Assembly (NCBI GenBank): GCA_039619475.1
Contig: CM077115.1
Span: 442,712,792 to 442,776,791, forward strand
Length of the DNA: 64,000 nucleotides
DNA from: Icerya purchasi
Taxonomy: Eukaryota > Arthropoda > Insecta > Hemiptera > Monophlebidae
Direction: 5' to 3'
A program made the translations under genes and the position numbers. The notes below the pieces were generated by a model. The model ran no database searches. It saw only the letters and a list, made by a program, of their open reading frames with translations, and was not told the DNA's origin. Shown here one piece after another: positions 24,601 to 39,600 of the stretch. How positions within the stretch are numbered: position 1 is the stretch's first letter; every line of letters begins with the position of its first letter.

Positions 24601-27600
24601 CAACTTATTCGCCGGCTCTAGATCTTCGTAGAATATCGAACCTTTTGCTTTCAGTGTTCACGTAATGATTTCCGAGATTGCTCCTCGAAAGTCGGGTATT
24701 TGAATTAGAATTAACGGGTACCAAATTTATGACGTCATTTCGGATTGTAACGCCGAACTGCGCTCGATTTTGTTTTGCCTAAATTGCGAATCGGCTTAGC
24801 GAAAATATAAATATACTCGCGTCATTATTCAACCTTTATCGGTGGAATTACAAAAAAAAAAGATCAACGCAGTTTCGCTGTGCCGAATGAATACTTTTAT
24901 CAAGACCCAGAAAAAGATTAACAGGTAGCGTTTTCCTCTCCGACAGCGACCACGACCAGGCAGGCAGCCAGAACAAAAGCGTACAGCTCTACTCTCGTCA
25001 AATGGTGTATACACCACGATGATACCTTTTTCTCTATTTATATTCATTCCCAAAAAAACCGAATTATGCACGAAGGTAAGCTAATTACAGCCACTGGCGG
25101 GGTTCGGTATACGATAATTTCTTACTGATTCTCATTATTATTATTATTATTATTGCTACATATCTAACTTAATACGAATCGTGATAAAATGTACATACGG
25201 TTGTAAGTCGGTCGAAATGATATTATATTCAGGCTCATTGCAACTTGATATGCAGTTACAAGAAAATCCAAATTTTTCCAAATCTGTATCCCTTAGGGTA
25301 CGCAGCGTTTCTGAAGAAAGAAAAAAAAATGTTATTTATTAAAAATGATAATTGCAAAATCCTTGCATAAATTAAACTTAATAAGTTACGGCTAGGAAGC
25401 ATAAATATTAAGGAGTGCAAGACTGTGGATTAACCCCCCCCCCCATCTCCATTAGAACTGAAATAGTTATTATAAATACACAAAAATCTGAAAAAAATCA
25501 GAAAAAAATCAAAAATTCAAAATAAATATTGATGATATTTTAGGGGTAAGTCTTTACATAAATATAATTCTAGATAAAACAAAAATTTTTTTTATTAATT
25601 TCCAAGTACAGATTTAGACGGGTGAGATAATACACGAGTGGGGCCATGAATAACAGATTTTTTTTTTTATTATTCAGTTCTTTTAATTATTTTCTTTATT
25701 AGTTACTTAAAAAAAAAAAAAAAAATGCTCCACATTTTTAGGTACTTTATTAATATTTTATGCAAAATTTTTTATTACAAGTATAATTAATAACATATGT
25801 AATTTTGATTAATGTGTGTTTATACGGTAATTCATTTATGTAAACTATTAATATATAAATCAAAATTATGGAAATTATTAATAGTATAAGTATTAGTGAA
25901 AAACGTATTGTTATTTATAAAATAAATATGCGAAGAAAATTTTCAAACCCCCTTCTTTTCAAAATTCTGGGCACGGCCCTGAAGGAGTGTATTGCATATA
26001 GAAATAAGTGAGCTATATCAGTTTAATACATTAATGAAAGATCATCTCAGAAGTATCATGTGAAGTGTGTAGATTGAGAATGGGTTAGTGTTAAGTATTG
26101 GAATTGATCGAGCTGGTAAACTGGATTTAAAAAATCTTGTGAAAGAATTCTTTTTTTTTTTTTTGAAGATACGACAAGGACTATTAACTGAAATTTAATA
26201 ATTTAGTGATTTTATCAAGTTTTTCGAAAATTAATAAAATATACACGATATTTAATTCATATTTCATTTTTACATATTGTAACTGTTTAAATGAAATGTT
26301 TAATAATTAATTAATGCGGTGACAATAATGATGAGATGTAGAGGTTGCTTTGTACCGAAAATTGCACAGGTGCGCGAGAACATTGAATACATTTGAAGAG
26401 AGAACTCTTAATATGTTAATTAAAACGAAAAACTGTAATTTTTGATTTATAATTTTACTCGTTTGTAGTATGTTGAATTACGTGATTTTATTTTATTCCT
26501 TTTTTTCTTCATATTACATTTTATAACGTAATTCGCCAATTACGTGTAAAAATTACATTACAGTTATCTATATCCAGAACTTTATTATTTCAACATTCAC
26601 AACTAAAGAAATGTAATTAAACGCAGGGTTTACGGAAGAAAGAAAATTATAATAAAGTAATGTAAACATTTACCGGCGTAATGAGTGAGACAGGCTAATC
26701 CTTGTACGTCGCACTTCTTGAATTTCGCTGCAATTTCAGAAAAAAACAAAGGGGAAAAATAAATTCATTATTTATATGAAATATTTCTATTGTATAATTT
26801 ATAAAAATGCGCAACTTTAATACGAATAAAATAATATAAAATAGTATAATGATATATTAAATCTATAGCACCAACAAATGTAACCATAAAAGGTTTACCA
26901 GGAATATAATGAAACGAGATTACATAGTGGAAAAGAAATGTTGACATTATGAACAGATCTCTATATTGATGGATCATTAAATATATTAAAAAGAACTCCT
27001 GCGGTGCAATATATAATAAAACTACAAATAAATATCGAACGTTCCGAATTCCGATGACACACTCGTCATGTACGACAGAATTATAGTATCAAGCAACCGA
27101 CAAATTCGTAAACACTAAAAATAGAAATATCATAATTTTTTTGATATTAACCGACTACTCACTGAGCGCATTATATGAAATATACACAACTGACAATAAT
27201 ATACTAATTGAAGATAAAAAGGAAAATCGAATCTGCAAAAGTAAATCGCAATAATCACGTAGTACTCAAATGGATACTAAGGCATAGTGGAATAGAAATA
27301 TGAATTCGTCGATGCACTAACAAGGAACGTCACCGGAAATGTGAACAAATCAAATATACCATTGGACAGGTTACGTACACACTGTTCAAAATATTATAGC
27401 AACCAATAAACAAGCAATTAATTTTGAATAAACTGCGGAAAATATTATTTCAATATACAAAAAGTATCAGGAACCCCCATGGCGGTACCTTCATCTATCA
27501 ATTTTACATAAAGCAAATCATACGGCTTAGAACGGGACATACTAGAACTAAAGAAACTGAACATCATCGAATCATCGGGTAAATGCCAATACTGTAATAA

Positions 27601-30600
27601 TGAAGACTACGAGGAAAATGTTCATCATCTGCTATGGCAATGTGTCAACAAACATAGCGAGAAGAACAATCACATTCGCCTCTTTTTTGTGATGGTTTTG
27701 CTGTCCGATGCCTTCGTTTTGTTTGGTTATTTGTCGTTAGTTCGAAGGGTCCCCGGTACTGTAGTTTTAAACTTGACGATCTAAACTAATTTCTGACGGT
27801 ACGTGTACGCACACTGTGTTGTCTTTTGGTGTTTACGGTTTTTGTCACTTTTGGTCTAGCATTGCGTATTTTATATTCTATTCTCCTCGGTTTTACTTTT
27901 TGGTGATTGACATTTTTGTAGTTCGTCGAATCTAGGCGTCGGAATTCGTGGTAAAAATTTAAAAAGTGTTAACTCTTATTCGTAACCGTTTTCATTTTTT
28001 TCCTCCAAGAAAGAAACTTCTATTTGTCTCTTTTTTTCAGCTCTCGTTTTTCTTCATTTGCGAATAAATCTTTCGCTTTTTACGAAAAACTTGCGCTAAC
28101 TCTAATTAAGCGATAGAAAACGTAGTGTTGATATAATAAAAAAAAATAAAATCAAGTAATTATCGTCTTATTTTTTAAAGTGCGGTTGCATTTTTAGGAA
28201 GTATATGATTTTCATTGATAGCTGTTACCGAAAAAAGCGAATAAATTCCGAATCACTTCCTGGACACTTACCTATTCCGGGAGTGTAGTGTGACGTACAG
28301 TTGCACAGTAGGTGCTGAGCTCTTGATCTGCAATCAACCATGCACGCTGAATAGCTGTAGTGTTTGTAAGTCGCTAAGTAGTTCTCCTTTGGCAACCGAC
28401 ACTGCCGTTGCGAAATCGATACTGTTGGTAAGTTTCTGTCGTTTTCTATGGGATTTACCTTTTTTTTTTTTTTTTTTTGGATATATAAATGTGAATTTAG
28501 TTACATATTTTTTACAAAAAATAATACCTAATAGTAGTTAGTAGTAATAACTCTATTCGATAGTGGTACGCGAGTAAGGAAATAGAAATAATTCCCTATA
28601 TTAAAACTGAAAAAAAGACAAAAGCGTTCCTTAAAAGTTGTGGTATAAGTTTATTTGGAAAAACATGGTGTTATCGCTGAGTAATTGTAAATATGATGAG
28701 ATATTGCAAGTTCTATAGCTCCGTCTATAATGAAGTATTTTGTAGAACTTTCGCATTGCTTAACCGAACGTGTAGCCCGATTCTAAGTATAACTTTACAA
28801 GATTTAGCGAACCCAGTTTGACTACAGACATGAATATAACGCCATCAGTTAACCATGATGAAAATTATTTATGTTTACATCATGCTCAACCGAATGTAAT
28901 ACATTCTAAGTTGAGACCAAAAACTCGACTAACAGGGAATCAAAATATTACCTGTTACATTCATCCTAGAGGGGTAAATCTACGAATCGACAATACAGAT
29001 GATAGTCGGTTCTAATTAAATTAACGAGTACCATAGTCACATAATAAACGAAAAACAAATTGGTCTACGGAAGAGGGAAATGAGGAAGTGGTTGAAAGAA
29101 TGGTGCAAGGATTAAGGAATTTTGCTGCATCCTCTTTTCCATTTATTTTTATTACTGTATTTTTTAGGGCTCTTTTTTCTTTCCTGTACATTAATGTATG
29201 CAATGTCCAATATTTAAGCGGCTCCTGCGTATGGGTGTATTTTTTGTGTAATTCATACGTATATATTTGCGTCGATTGATATATTTTATTTTTATTTTTT
29301 TTGGTTTAATACGTTCGATCTAAGTAATAAGAATGATTAATTGTAATTTTGTTTACTAGAATAAACGATAATAAGAGTGTTGGGCACTCACGCAACGGGC
29401 AAAATTAACCATATGAGACCCACAACTTACATATTTATTTATAAAAAAAAAAAAAAAAAAATTAGTAGTAATGATATTTACTAACTATCGCAGTTTCTAA
29501 AACAAAATATATTTCGAATTTCGCATTAAAAAATGTGCATAGCAGTTTTTTTTTTAGATATGTGCCAAAAAATTTTACAAAGGTTAAATACTACATATTG
29601 TTTACGTAAATCAAACAATAGTTATAATTTCATTGAGGTAATTGTATTTATGTATAAACTTTTGTCTAATAGATATTGCAGTCTACAATGCAATATTATA
29701 TTTAAGTAAGATTAATAAAAATTTGAAGTAGCTAAAAAATAAAATACCGTAGGTAACTAAGAAAATACTCTTTACCCGTTGTCCACACATTATTAAAATA
29801 CAAAGCAATCTATAATAGAACATTTTTCTGTTAAACCTATTGTTTGACAGAGTTATAATCTTTGATTTTATCATATTCGTTTGTTACATTATATCGAAAA
29901 ATAATTTGCGTTCTTCGATTTAATTTCTTGAAGTATTTTTTTAGCCCAAAAATACAGTTCCTCGCGCATGAAAATAATAAAAAAATTAAGTGAAATTTGA
30001 CACGCCGACAATGGTTATTATAAATTGGTGCTGAAAAAATCGATTGTATATTATTGTTTTGCTTAAATAAGTTTTGAAAAATGTAAAATTTCTTTACATT
30101 ACTAGCCTTGTAAACTTATACTCAAAATCGGGTCACATTTAGTTACCACATTAGTTTTTTTTTTTGTTGTTTTTGCTGGATAAGCGACGCATGCTGAATC
30201 GGTGAAAGTGTAAATACGCAGATTTTCGATTACGAGCGTGTATGTAGCGAAGTCCGAATGAAAGTCGATTTTTTCCTGCTTTTTACTAAAATGACTATTA
30301 ATATTAAACAAATATTGTAAAAGCCTTCTGTTATTATTCTTCTTGCGCTGCTAACGATCAAGAAAATCTTGTAACGTGCTGTCGAAAGTTAAAGGGAGTA
30401 ATATATTTGTATTTGTTATCAGTAATCCGAAATGTTCACCGAACAAACACGATAATCTTTTTAACTGGGAATATCGCGATTAGACTAAAAAAGAAAAATA
30501 GCAGATAATGTGGTATTTAAATGGATTCTGCAAGACGTAAGAACACAAGAGTCGCGATAATCATTCTTGGTAATAACGAATGCTTACACGAACTTCGTGA

Positions 30601-33600
30601 AACGAATATAATTCACCTTCATGTTTATTTGAAAACGTAAAAGATTTTAAATATCTAGGTGAATATATATTGTATATATCGATAGATCCTTCAGCTGGAA
30701 AAAGCACGTTCAAGTCTTAAATTCGAAAAGAAGACAGTCAATTCGTATTTGATACAAATAAAAGCAGCTACTTTCATATAAAACACTACTTGTATATACT
30801 GCGATGCAATAATTATGGCTAGAATTCTATATGGAATCCAAATATGGGAAGAGACTAAGGTAAAAATCAAAAAAGGTGTTCCTACTGGAGGCGAAATGAC
30901 TCCGGATCAATTATGTATAGAAGGAAAATGATGAAATGTCTCCCAAGATGTACTACTACTATTACAGGTTACTCGAATATTAAAATAACAATAATATAAG
31001 GTTATCAACTAGACCATAAGCTACTCGAATAACAAGAAATCAAAGTATAATATATATATATTACATATACCCTAGAGGGGCAAATCTACGAATTGATAAC
31101 ACCACAGGTGATATTCGGTTTTAATTAAATTAATGAAAACTATCCCCAATCATATTATAAACGAAAATAGCATATTAGCGTGCGGAAAAAGGAGTTGGTG
31201 AAATGGCTGAAGGAATGGTGCAAAGATTGAAGATCAAGTTACGTCCGAATTCCTCACACCTATTATATAGTTCAATCATGCAGCTACTGATTATATACGT
31301 ATTCTGTGTTGTTGTTTTTGTGTCGTTCCTTTATCGTTTAACTTACTGCTTGGAATTCCTAAAGAAGATATTGTTTGCGAATGCTATCATTATATATTTA
31401 TTCATATGCCTATCTAAAGTGAATGCATGTATGCGTATGGTTTTTCTTTTTTTTATACCTATATATAAGTTATATATATATATATATATATTTACTAAGA
31501 TATTAAATAAGGTTTATATAATTTCGATGTATATAATAAGCATGTATAAATTTGTAACGTGTACAATCTGAATAAACGATAAGACTGTTGGGCACTCAAA
31601 CAACGGGCATACGTGCCCTGTGAGACCCACAAACTTATTTTAAAATTTAAAAAAAAAAAAAAAAGACATATATCGTTGACCAACTCATAAAGACTGTTAA
31701 CCAAACAAGTGAACATAAAATACCACGTGGAAAGAATTTAGAAGCGGTTTAAGTTATAAAAGTTTAATACAGGTACAAAAATCTTAAATTATGGAAAATA
31801 TACGAATTATGCACCTGATGTTCTTGAAAAACCTACGAAAATATTACACGTTAAAACTGCAAGATATTAATAGTGGAGCGTATAAAGTTAAATTGTTTAA
31901 TTTTGAAAAAATTAAAACAACACGATACAGTCAGCTCTCAGATATCTGTACGAATGTGAAGAGCAGGAGGACTCTATTGGAAGTATGGTTTGGAGTCGCG
32001 CGGACTAATGTTAGAAGGGAACATTTTCATGTATAGCCTTTTTACTGATGTTTGAAAAGGCCTAATGATGTCGGAGCTTTTCTTTTATCCTTCTGCACTT
32101 TAGCATTTCCGAATTTTTTTGAAAAAATTCAACACGCCACCGATTTTTCTAGAACATTTCCAAAATCGGCGGAGCGGCGGGTACCCTACGTCGGTTTTTT
32201 CGGGTTCTAAGAAAGAGACTTCTCACGCCTCGACGTAGCTCGACTCGCATCTCCGACGCACACAACGCCAGACCGGACAAACATCGGACAAACCACCCTC
32301 ATATAATTAACGCACACATATACACGGATCGCTAAATTGACGATCCATGAACATTGGCATTTCCCACGAAATTTGTCGATCTAGCATTGCGGTCGGAGAA
32401 TGCACAGTTTGCACGCTGCCCGAAGAAACCGGAGAAATAGAAATCGGAGCAGATAGGCCTGAGGAGAAACTGTCAAAACGCCGAGAAATGTGGAATTTGG
32501 GGAATTTGGAATAAGAGTAATCATTATCATTTTTTAATTCGGTGCAGCGTGAGAAATATCGAGAATCATGGCAGCCGAATCCGTTACAATATTTCTTACG
32601 GGTTTCTAGCCATTCGTGCATCTCTGGCAATAAAGTGATCGGTTTGCGTTGCTGCTTTCTCCTGCTTCCTTTCTTAAGTTCATCTTCTAACTTCCCGTCG
32701 CTGGGTGAAAGTTGCCATTTTAGATTTTGGTTAGACACTTACCTTTTTTTCTTTTTCTAACAATCGCTCCATTCGATGCTTCCTTGGTTCCTTTTCTTTT
32801 CTTCACACTTTGTCGTTCTGTTGCCCCCGTTGTTCACCTGCGTTTTTTCACCTTTTCATTTTTGGGATTTTTATTAGCCCCCTCCGTTCAAATGACGCAG
32901 TTGTCTGAAATGATTATCGTGTGTTTATTAATTGTTCATTTCTTTCTTTTGTTAGCCCCGTACTTCAGTTTGTTGACACTTGTGAGCTTCTTGACCTTTA
33001 TAGCGCTTTTTATATCCGGTCCTGTCCTTACACACTAATAATTCTGCTATGATTAATTGTTTCCTATTAAATCTGATTGGATTAAAACGAATATGTTCCT
33101 CAGTTTAAAAACAAAAACAAAGACCAACGGCCATCTCGTATATTAATCAAGTGGCAAGCAGTTTACGATATGCAAATGACTAATTATCAAGGCCCGAAGC
33201 AGGTTGTATAGTGCCAAATTTAAGGAGTAACCCCCATGCTCTTTTGGCAATGAGAAGGTTATTCCGCTGTACACGCATTTAAACTAAAATTCTTCTCAAC
33301 CATTAATCCGTCGATAGTATTCATTTTTCTGGACCGTAGGCGATTATATGTAACGACGTTATTTTTAATGTTAAAAATGCTTATGCCCGCAAATATATAT
33401 ATTAATTACAACGTAATTCTTGGGCTACCCCCATTCGAAAAAATGTCCCAAAAAAATGTCCCAAAAAAATGTCCCAAAAAAATGTCCCAATTTTATGTAA
33501 CACTAAATGTCCCAGAAAAATGTCCCAATTTTATGTAACGCTAAATGTCCCAAAAAAATGTCCCAGAAAAATGTCCCAATTTTATGTAACGTTTGTTATA

Positions 33601-36600
33601 TTTTGTAAGATTTTTGTTATTGTTATTTAAAAAATGTCACAATTTTATGTAATGAAATATGTAACGAAAAATGTAACGAAAAAATGTCTTAATTTTATAT
33701 AACGGAAGGTAAATGTTAGAATAGGATTTTTGTGGTTATGTTATTTTTTGTGTGTGTTGATGCCAATAAGAATTACGTTATAAATTTTGATCATTTTATA
33801 CAAAGTATAGAAGAGAAAGAGACAGAAATGAAAGCAAGAGGGGTTAAGGGGCACAGCCCCTTGCGAGGCCAAAATGGCCGAGTTTATATATATATATGTA
33901 TATATATATATTGCGTGTACTTACGTATGTTCTAAATACATTAAACCGCTTTGGAAGTCGCCAATGAAGTAAATCTTCCACCTTCAAACCTTCAATAACG
34001 GAGATTTTAGGACCGCTTAACCCAAGGGCTGCTAAATTGTGTTTTGAAAAAAGAAAAAAAAGCCTTTAAATGTAGCTCACGTTGTGAGTATTATTAGCGT
34101 TTTTGCCTTGTTTTTAGGAACGTCGTCGTGGTTTGGAGACAGGGGTGCCATTTCTCCACCCACTAACTTGAAATAATGTCATGATGCGATGATTCGAATT
34201 AAAATTCTCGCATAATTCGATTATTCCGATCATCGCTTTGTACCGATACGATTATTTAAAATGCAGGTTATGCAATTATTCGAATTAAAACTCTCGTATT
34301 TGTGGCAGAATTAAAAGAGAATCGTTTAAACAGTTTGAATTGTTAAAAAGCATAAAAGTTAATAGTATTGCTTGTAGTTGTAAATGTTAGTTATGTAAAT
34401 GTTTTATTGTTGATGTAATGATTACGTTTCTTATTAGATACTCAGAGGGAATACAATGGAAAATGCTGACAGACCGTTTTGCAAAAAAAGTTACCACTAA
34501 TGACAGAATATCATCATCGGTAATGATAAGAATATAATAATTTTTAGCAAATTATCCGTAGGGGAAATATGAAATTTTATATTTGACTAGCATTTGTTTT
34601 TGTAATAAATGTGGTTGTTGCTGTTTACGGTATATCTCGTTAAAGCTTAGCGGGAATTTCGGCAAAATAGTCTAATAAGCCATTGCTCGTATTACGTAAA
34701 ACGCTGAAAGGGTGTTACAGTGACTGGCGCGTGTTTCATGTGAAAAAGCTTCAGATCGTCTTGAAGTTCGTATAAGCTAAAACTTTGCCCATCGAAACTA
34801 CCCGCCTTTTCGGACTTAGTCTTAACTAAAAGGTAGAGGACGGCTTTTGACATGGTTCGCTTTCTTCATAGCGTCATCAAGAATTTTCTTCGATGAAGAT
34901 GGCATTTTCTTCACTACAAAAGCATGTTGATACGAAAAATGTAACAACGCAAAATTTTTAATTCTTCTAACGCGGTGCGTTTTATTTTCTTTACCATTTC
35001 CCCGTGACTTCATCGCTGTATATGTCGCTATACTTTCATTTCAAGCAATGTTGTGGTTTTGCTCGTAGTCGCTATGACATTGAATATTTCGTCACCGACT
35101 GCTGCGAGTTTGTTTATCGGTTCTTGCTCGAGTTCAGCTATTTTCACGCGTCAAGAACTGAAACTGGAACTCAGAATCAGACTCCTGAGATGCTACGTTT
35201 TCTCCAATCTAATATTTAGTTGTGAGTGCTGGACACTAGACTCAACTTTAGAAAAAAAAATCAGCGCTTTTGAGATGTACTGCTACCGACGTGTCCTGAA
35301 AGTACCATGGACGCAAAAAGTAAAGAATATTGAAATACTTAATAGACTGGGAAAGAACCTTGAACTACTACGAACCATCAAAAAACGGAAACTATACAAT
35401 ACTTGGGACATATCTTAAGAGGATCAAATCATATCTAAAAATACTACTTGAGGGTAAAATTGTGGCCGGGAAGAGATCGAGAGGTAGACGTCAAATTTCA
35501 TGGATGGATAATCTCAACAACTGGTTCAACTGTTCCACATTAGAACTTTTCTGAGCAGCTGTTGATCGAAATAAATTCCAATTGTGGATCGCCAACCTTC
35601 GAGACGCAGACGGCGGTTGTAGAAGAAGAAGTACTGTAGTTGAAGAAGAATGATGCTTCCGTAATATTTTCATTATCGGTTTGAAGCGATTCCTTGTGTT
35701 TTTGGAAAAAGCTCATGTCTTTATCCTTTAGGTTCGCACGGTTTGCGCGACATTTTAACAATAGCGAGTTGTTTAATATTTTTTACAACTGAAACGTTGC
35801 TCATTCATCTGCACTTTCGACAGATGTAAATAAGATTCGTTGCATTTTATTAATATTATTTTAAGATCGTAATTTTTTATGTTCATTTCAGTCTCTTGAT
35901 TTTTTAACAATTTCAGTACAACACGCACCCCACAACTTTAACAGGATTAAAGTTAAATTAACCTTTTTGTAATTATAAATTATATAAATCATGCCGGCCT
36001 TCGTAAAAAAAAAAATTTTTTTATTTTTTTTGTTGTGGGCGCGCCAGCGGCATTGACCCAACAACAAGAAAACTAAGCTAAAAAAGCTAAATAACTAGGC
36101 AGTTCGAAATGGACGCAACAAAGGACAGTAGTGCAGACACCACAGAAGATGAAGGAAAGGAGAGGATAAAGGAAGAGTTACAGGGCATAGTAGGGAGACC
36201 TAATGACAGGAGCTGACTGTATAGAAGGGAGCGTTCGTTACGAAGAGCAGGACACTCGAAGAAGAAAATGTGATCAGCATGGATCACAATCGTGAAGAGA
36301 ACAATAAGGAGAAGGCGACAGAGCAAATCGAAATCGAGAGGAGGGGAGGAGAGTTGATCCGGAGACGAATTAGGGAGACAATAGAAGAGCGACGACCGAA
36401 AGGAATAGAATGGAACCAAGACAGGGAACGAGGAATTGGCTGAATAAAAGGCGGTAATACGAATGACGATTCGGAAATAGGGAGGGGTAAATATCTCGTG
36501 CAAGGTTTGGCGTGATTGGAGGTGGATAAGGTTCTTTATATATTGTTTCCACGTTTCTACTAGTTTTTCTTGGTCTATAATTACTTCGCCTTTTTGGTTT

Positions 36601-39600
36601 CTAATAGCAATTAGATTAGCTTCTTTTTGTGGTTCCTGTTATTTGTTTAATTTTCTTATGGAAGTTAAAGTTATCATGTAACTTCAGAAGTTCTTCAGCT
36701 TCTTCACATTGTTTCTGTACCCATTCCAACTTTGTCTTTCTGACTTCCTTTCGGATTATCTTGTGTATACTTAAGTAGTTCCCCATATCTCATTTAATTT
36801 TTGCAGATCTTCTTTTTTCCATTAATTCCAGTATTTCATCTTTCATCCACGGTTTACCTTTTTGATATTTACTTTTTTTTCCTATAACTTCCTCGGAAGC
36901 TTTGATGGTGTATTATCTTGTATTTTCTTCGAAACATTTTCGATGTCTCACATTTCAATTACTGTGACTGATGGTATTTTAACTTCTAGCTCTCCGATTA
37001 GTTTGTTTCTGATATCAACGTTTTTAAGCTTCGTTACAACTAATTTTTGATTCTCATTTCCGTTCTTCAATGTATGGAACTTAATTCTGACATTTGCAAC
37101 TACTGGATTATGGTCGGAATTAATGTCTGCTTCCGGCTATGTTTTCACTTGAGTTGTACTATTTTGGAAACGTTTATTAACTAGAATATAATCTATTTGG
37201 TTTCTTATAATATTGTTCTTATTATCCTGTGGTGATTTCCACGTATATAGGCGTCTTAGTGGGAGTTTATAAAAGGTGTTTTTGTTTATAAAGCCTTCTT
37301 GTTGACAAAATTCGATGAGTGTAGATCCTTGTTGATTTCTCTGTCCTAGACTATATTTTCCAGTTACACCAGTTACCTCTTCGCTTTCAACTTTGGCATT
37401 GAAGTCCCCCATTACAATATTCAAGTCCTGTTTTTTCAGATTCCGAATGTAATATAAGCGGTGAAATTAACCTAAATCTACACAAAGAAAGCTCTGTTAC
37501 CTCTGTTTTCATAGTGAAGACGAAGCCCCAATTTAATGAATATTTTTCTTGCTGAGGATGATTTATGTAAGGTACATCTTCGGCAGCGTGAATATACATC
37601 TACGAAATAGATAAACAGAAAAAATAGTAATAATAATAATAATAATCATAATTTAAAGACGAATGAAAGAAGAAAAAAAAAAGAATTTTTATGTACGCGT
37701 AAAAGCGTAATATTAAGAAATATTTATACATTATTATTACACCGGCGCGCTGAAACTAAAATATTTACATATTGAAAAAAAAAAAGAAGAAAATCAATCC
37801 ATTGAAATAAATAATACAATAGACGATTTATCTCTTCTTCTTGTTCAGGTGCCATAACATAGCGCGTCGGCGACTATCTAGTCTCGTACACTATTAGCTG
37901 TGCAGATGTATTTAGTGTTCATAGCAATTATTATATGCAGTACGAATGTGTGCACACGCAAGGCTACATTCGGAACTGATAGTAATCGTTTGATTTACAT
38001 CGTTTTAGAAAGTCCCGTGTATGTCTTTTATGTACTAACTAGCACGCATATGATGTTGTAAGTGGTGGTTTGCCATTGCCTTCCACGTGTGATTATTAGC
38101 GAATATTTTAATTTTAATTTTTCGTAAATAAGTTCTGTCGTTGCCCGGGATTGAACCCGTAACCTCCGTAACGGAAGTCAAGCGCTCTAGCAACTAGGCT
38201 ATCGCGACGACAGACTTAGTTAATTTCTTCCGAAATTGAAGCTATCTTTCAAACATTTTTACGATTTTATTACTTAATAATATTTTTTCATTAAAATAAA
38301 CTAAAAACCTGTTTAGACAAGTAATTGTTTGAATATGGTTACGGGAATCAAATATGAGTTGTCGGATAAACTGATTTCATTATTTTACAACAATAAATGC
38401 TTGATTCTCTTATACACTTTATACTTTCTATATCCTCTTAAAGTAAGTAAAGTACATCCCATATATCCTTGATAAAGTATCATCATGGATTCTGAAATTA
38501 AGCTTTTCATAATATACTTACGGACCTAATGGATCAGATGAGAATACTGGCCCCCAGTTCCTTTCTCTCGGATATCCTCTTAGGTTTTGATAATTATAAT
38601 TGTCCCCATTGTCATTGGCTAAACGGAAATGTTTTAAAGAAACCATTTTAAGAATTTTATTGATTTATTTATAGTATAATGTAAGAGCTTACAAGATTAT
38701 GCGGTTTTCTCATATTTCTATACCTCGGTATTATTATTCTTACGCACACCTATTTTCCACACACTGTAGTTTAAAAATACTGGTTTTACATATTTTTGAT
38801 CCACCCAGTATTCCTACCGAGCATAATATATTTAAACCACCATGGATTTATAAATATTATATGTATACTTAAAATATTAGTTAAATTTACATTGTCTGAT
38901 AAGAAAGAACCATCGAAACATATATAGAGTAAATATATTTTGCCGCGGACGCGATTATTATTCCATTTTTAGCCAAAGAGTATGCAATTTGTTTCAGATC
39001 TTTGTTACATTCATACGTTTTTCAGCTGGAAATTGGATAAATCCGAAAACGTTTCTGGAGTGCTTTTATTCGGTATTATGTTTTAGTGTTGTTTTTCCTA
39101 TAATAATATTATCAAACAGACAGGATTATCGAAATTTTGCGGATTAATAATAACAGTTATAAAGTATAACGTAGAATACATATTATTTCAAATGTGAATA
39201 AAAACTTTTTTTCTCTCGTATATACAAAGTTCCAGAACATAAAACATTTCTGTCAATGTTTTTTTGTTTGTTTTTTGTAGAAAAAATGTTCTCCTTTTTC
39301 ACTTTCTTATATGACGCGTAGACAACTATACAGCACTAACACTGAGATCGCCTTATGTGCTGACGATGTTGCCCTCTATCGTAGTTCTTATAGACCTACA
39401 TATATCCCATAAGTAATTTCAGAGAGCCTCGACACGCGTTTTAAAGTACTCTTTACCAGATGACAGATTAATATTAATCCATCAAAAACACAAGCTATAT
39501 TCTTCACTCCCAGGCGATTTGCAAGAAAACTAATCATTTCTGGAACTGACATTGCCCTTGGTCTAATGATGTCAAATATCTTGGCTTGATATTAGACAAC

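Noticed and set aside
24900..25000. Minus-strand hydrophobic stretch LYAFVLAACLVVVAVGEENA, like a signal peptide
   Set aside because: No ATG, a stop three codons later, and no supporting downstream exon; probably chance.
29088..31571. Plus-strand hydrophobic open frames as small membrane proteins
   Set aside because: They lie in LINE 3' tails and TA-rich DNA, without family resemblance or splice support.
38136..38215. Possible functional tRNA gene
   Set aside because: Boxes A and B are good, but the acceptor and anticodon stems do not pair properly and a second decayed copy exists, so it is a SINE head.
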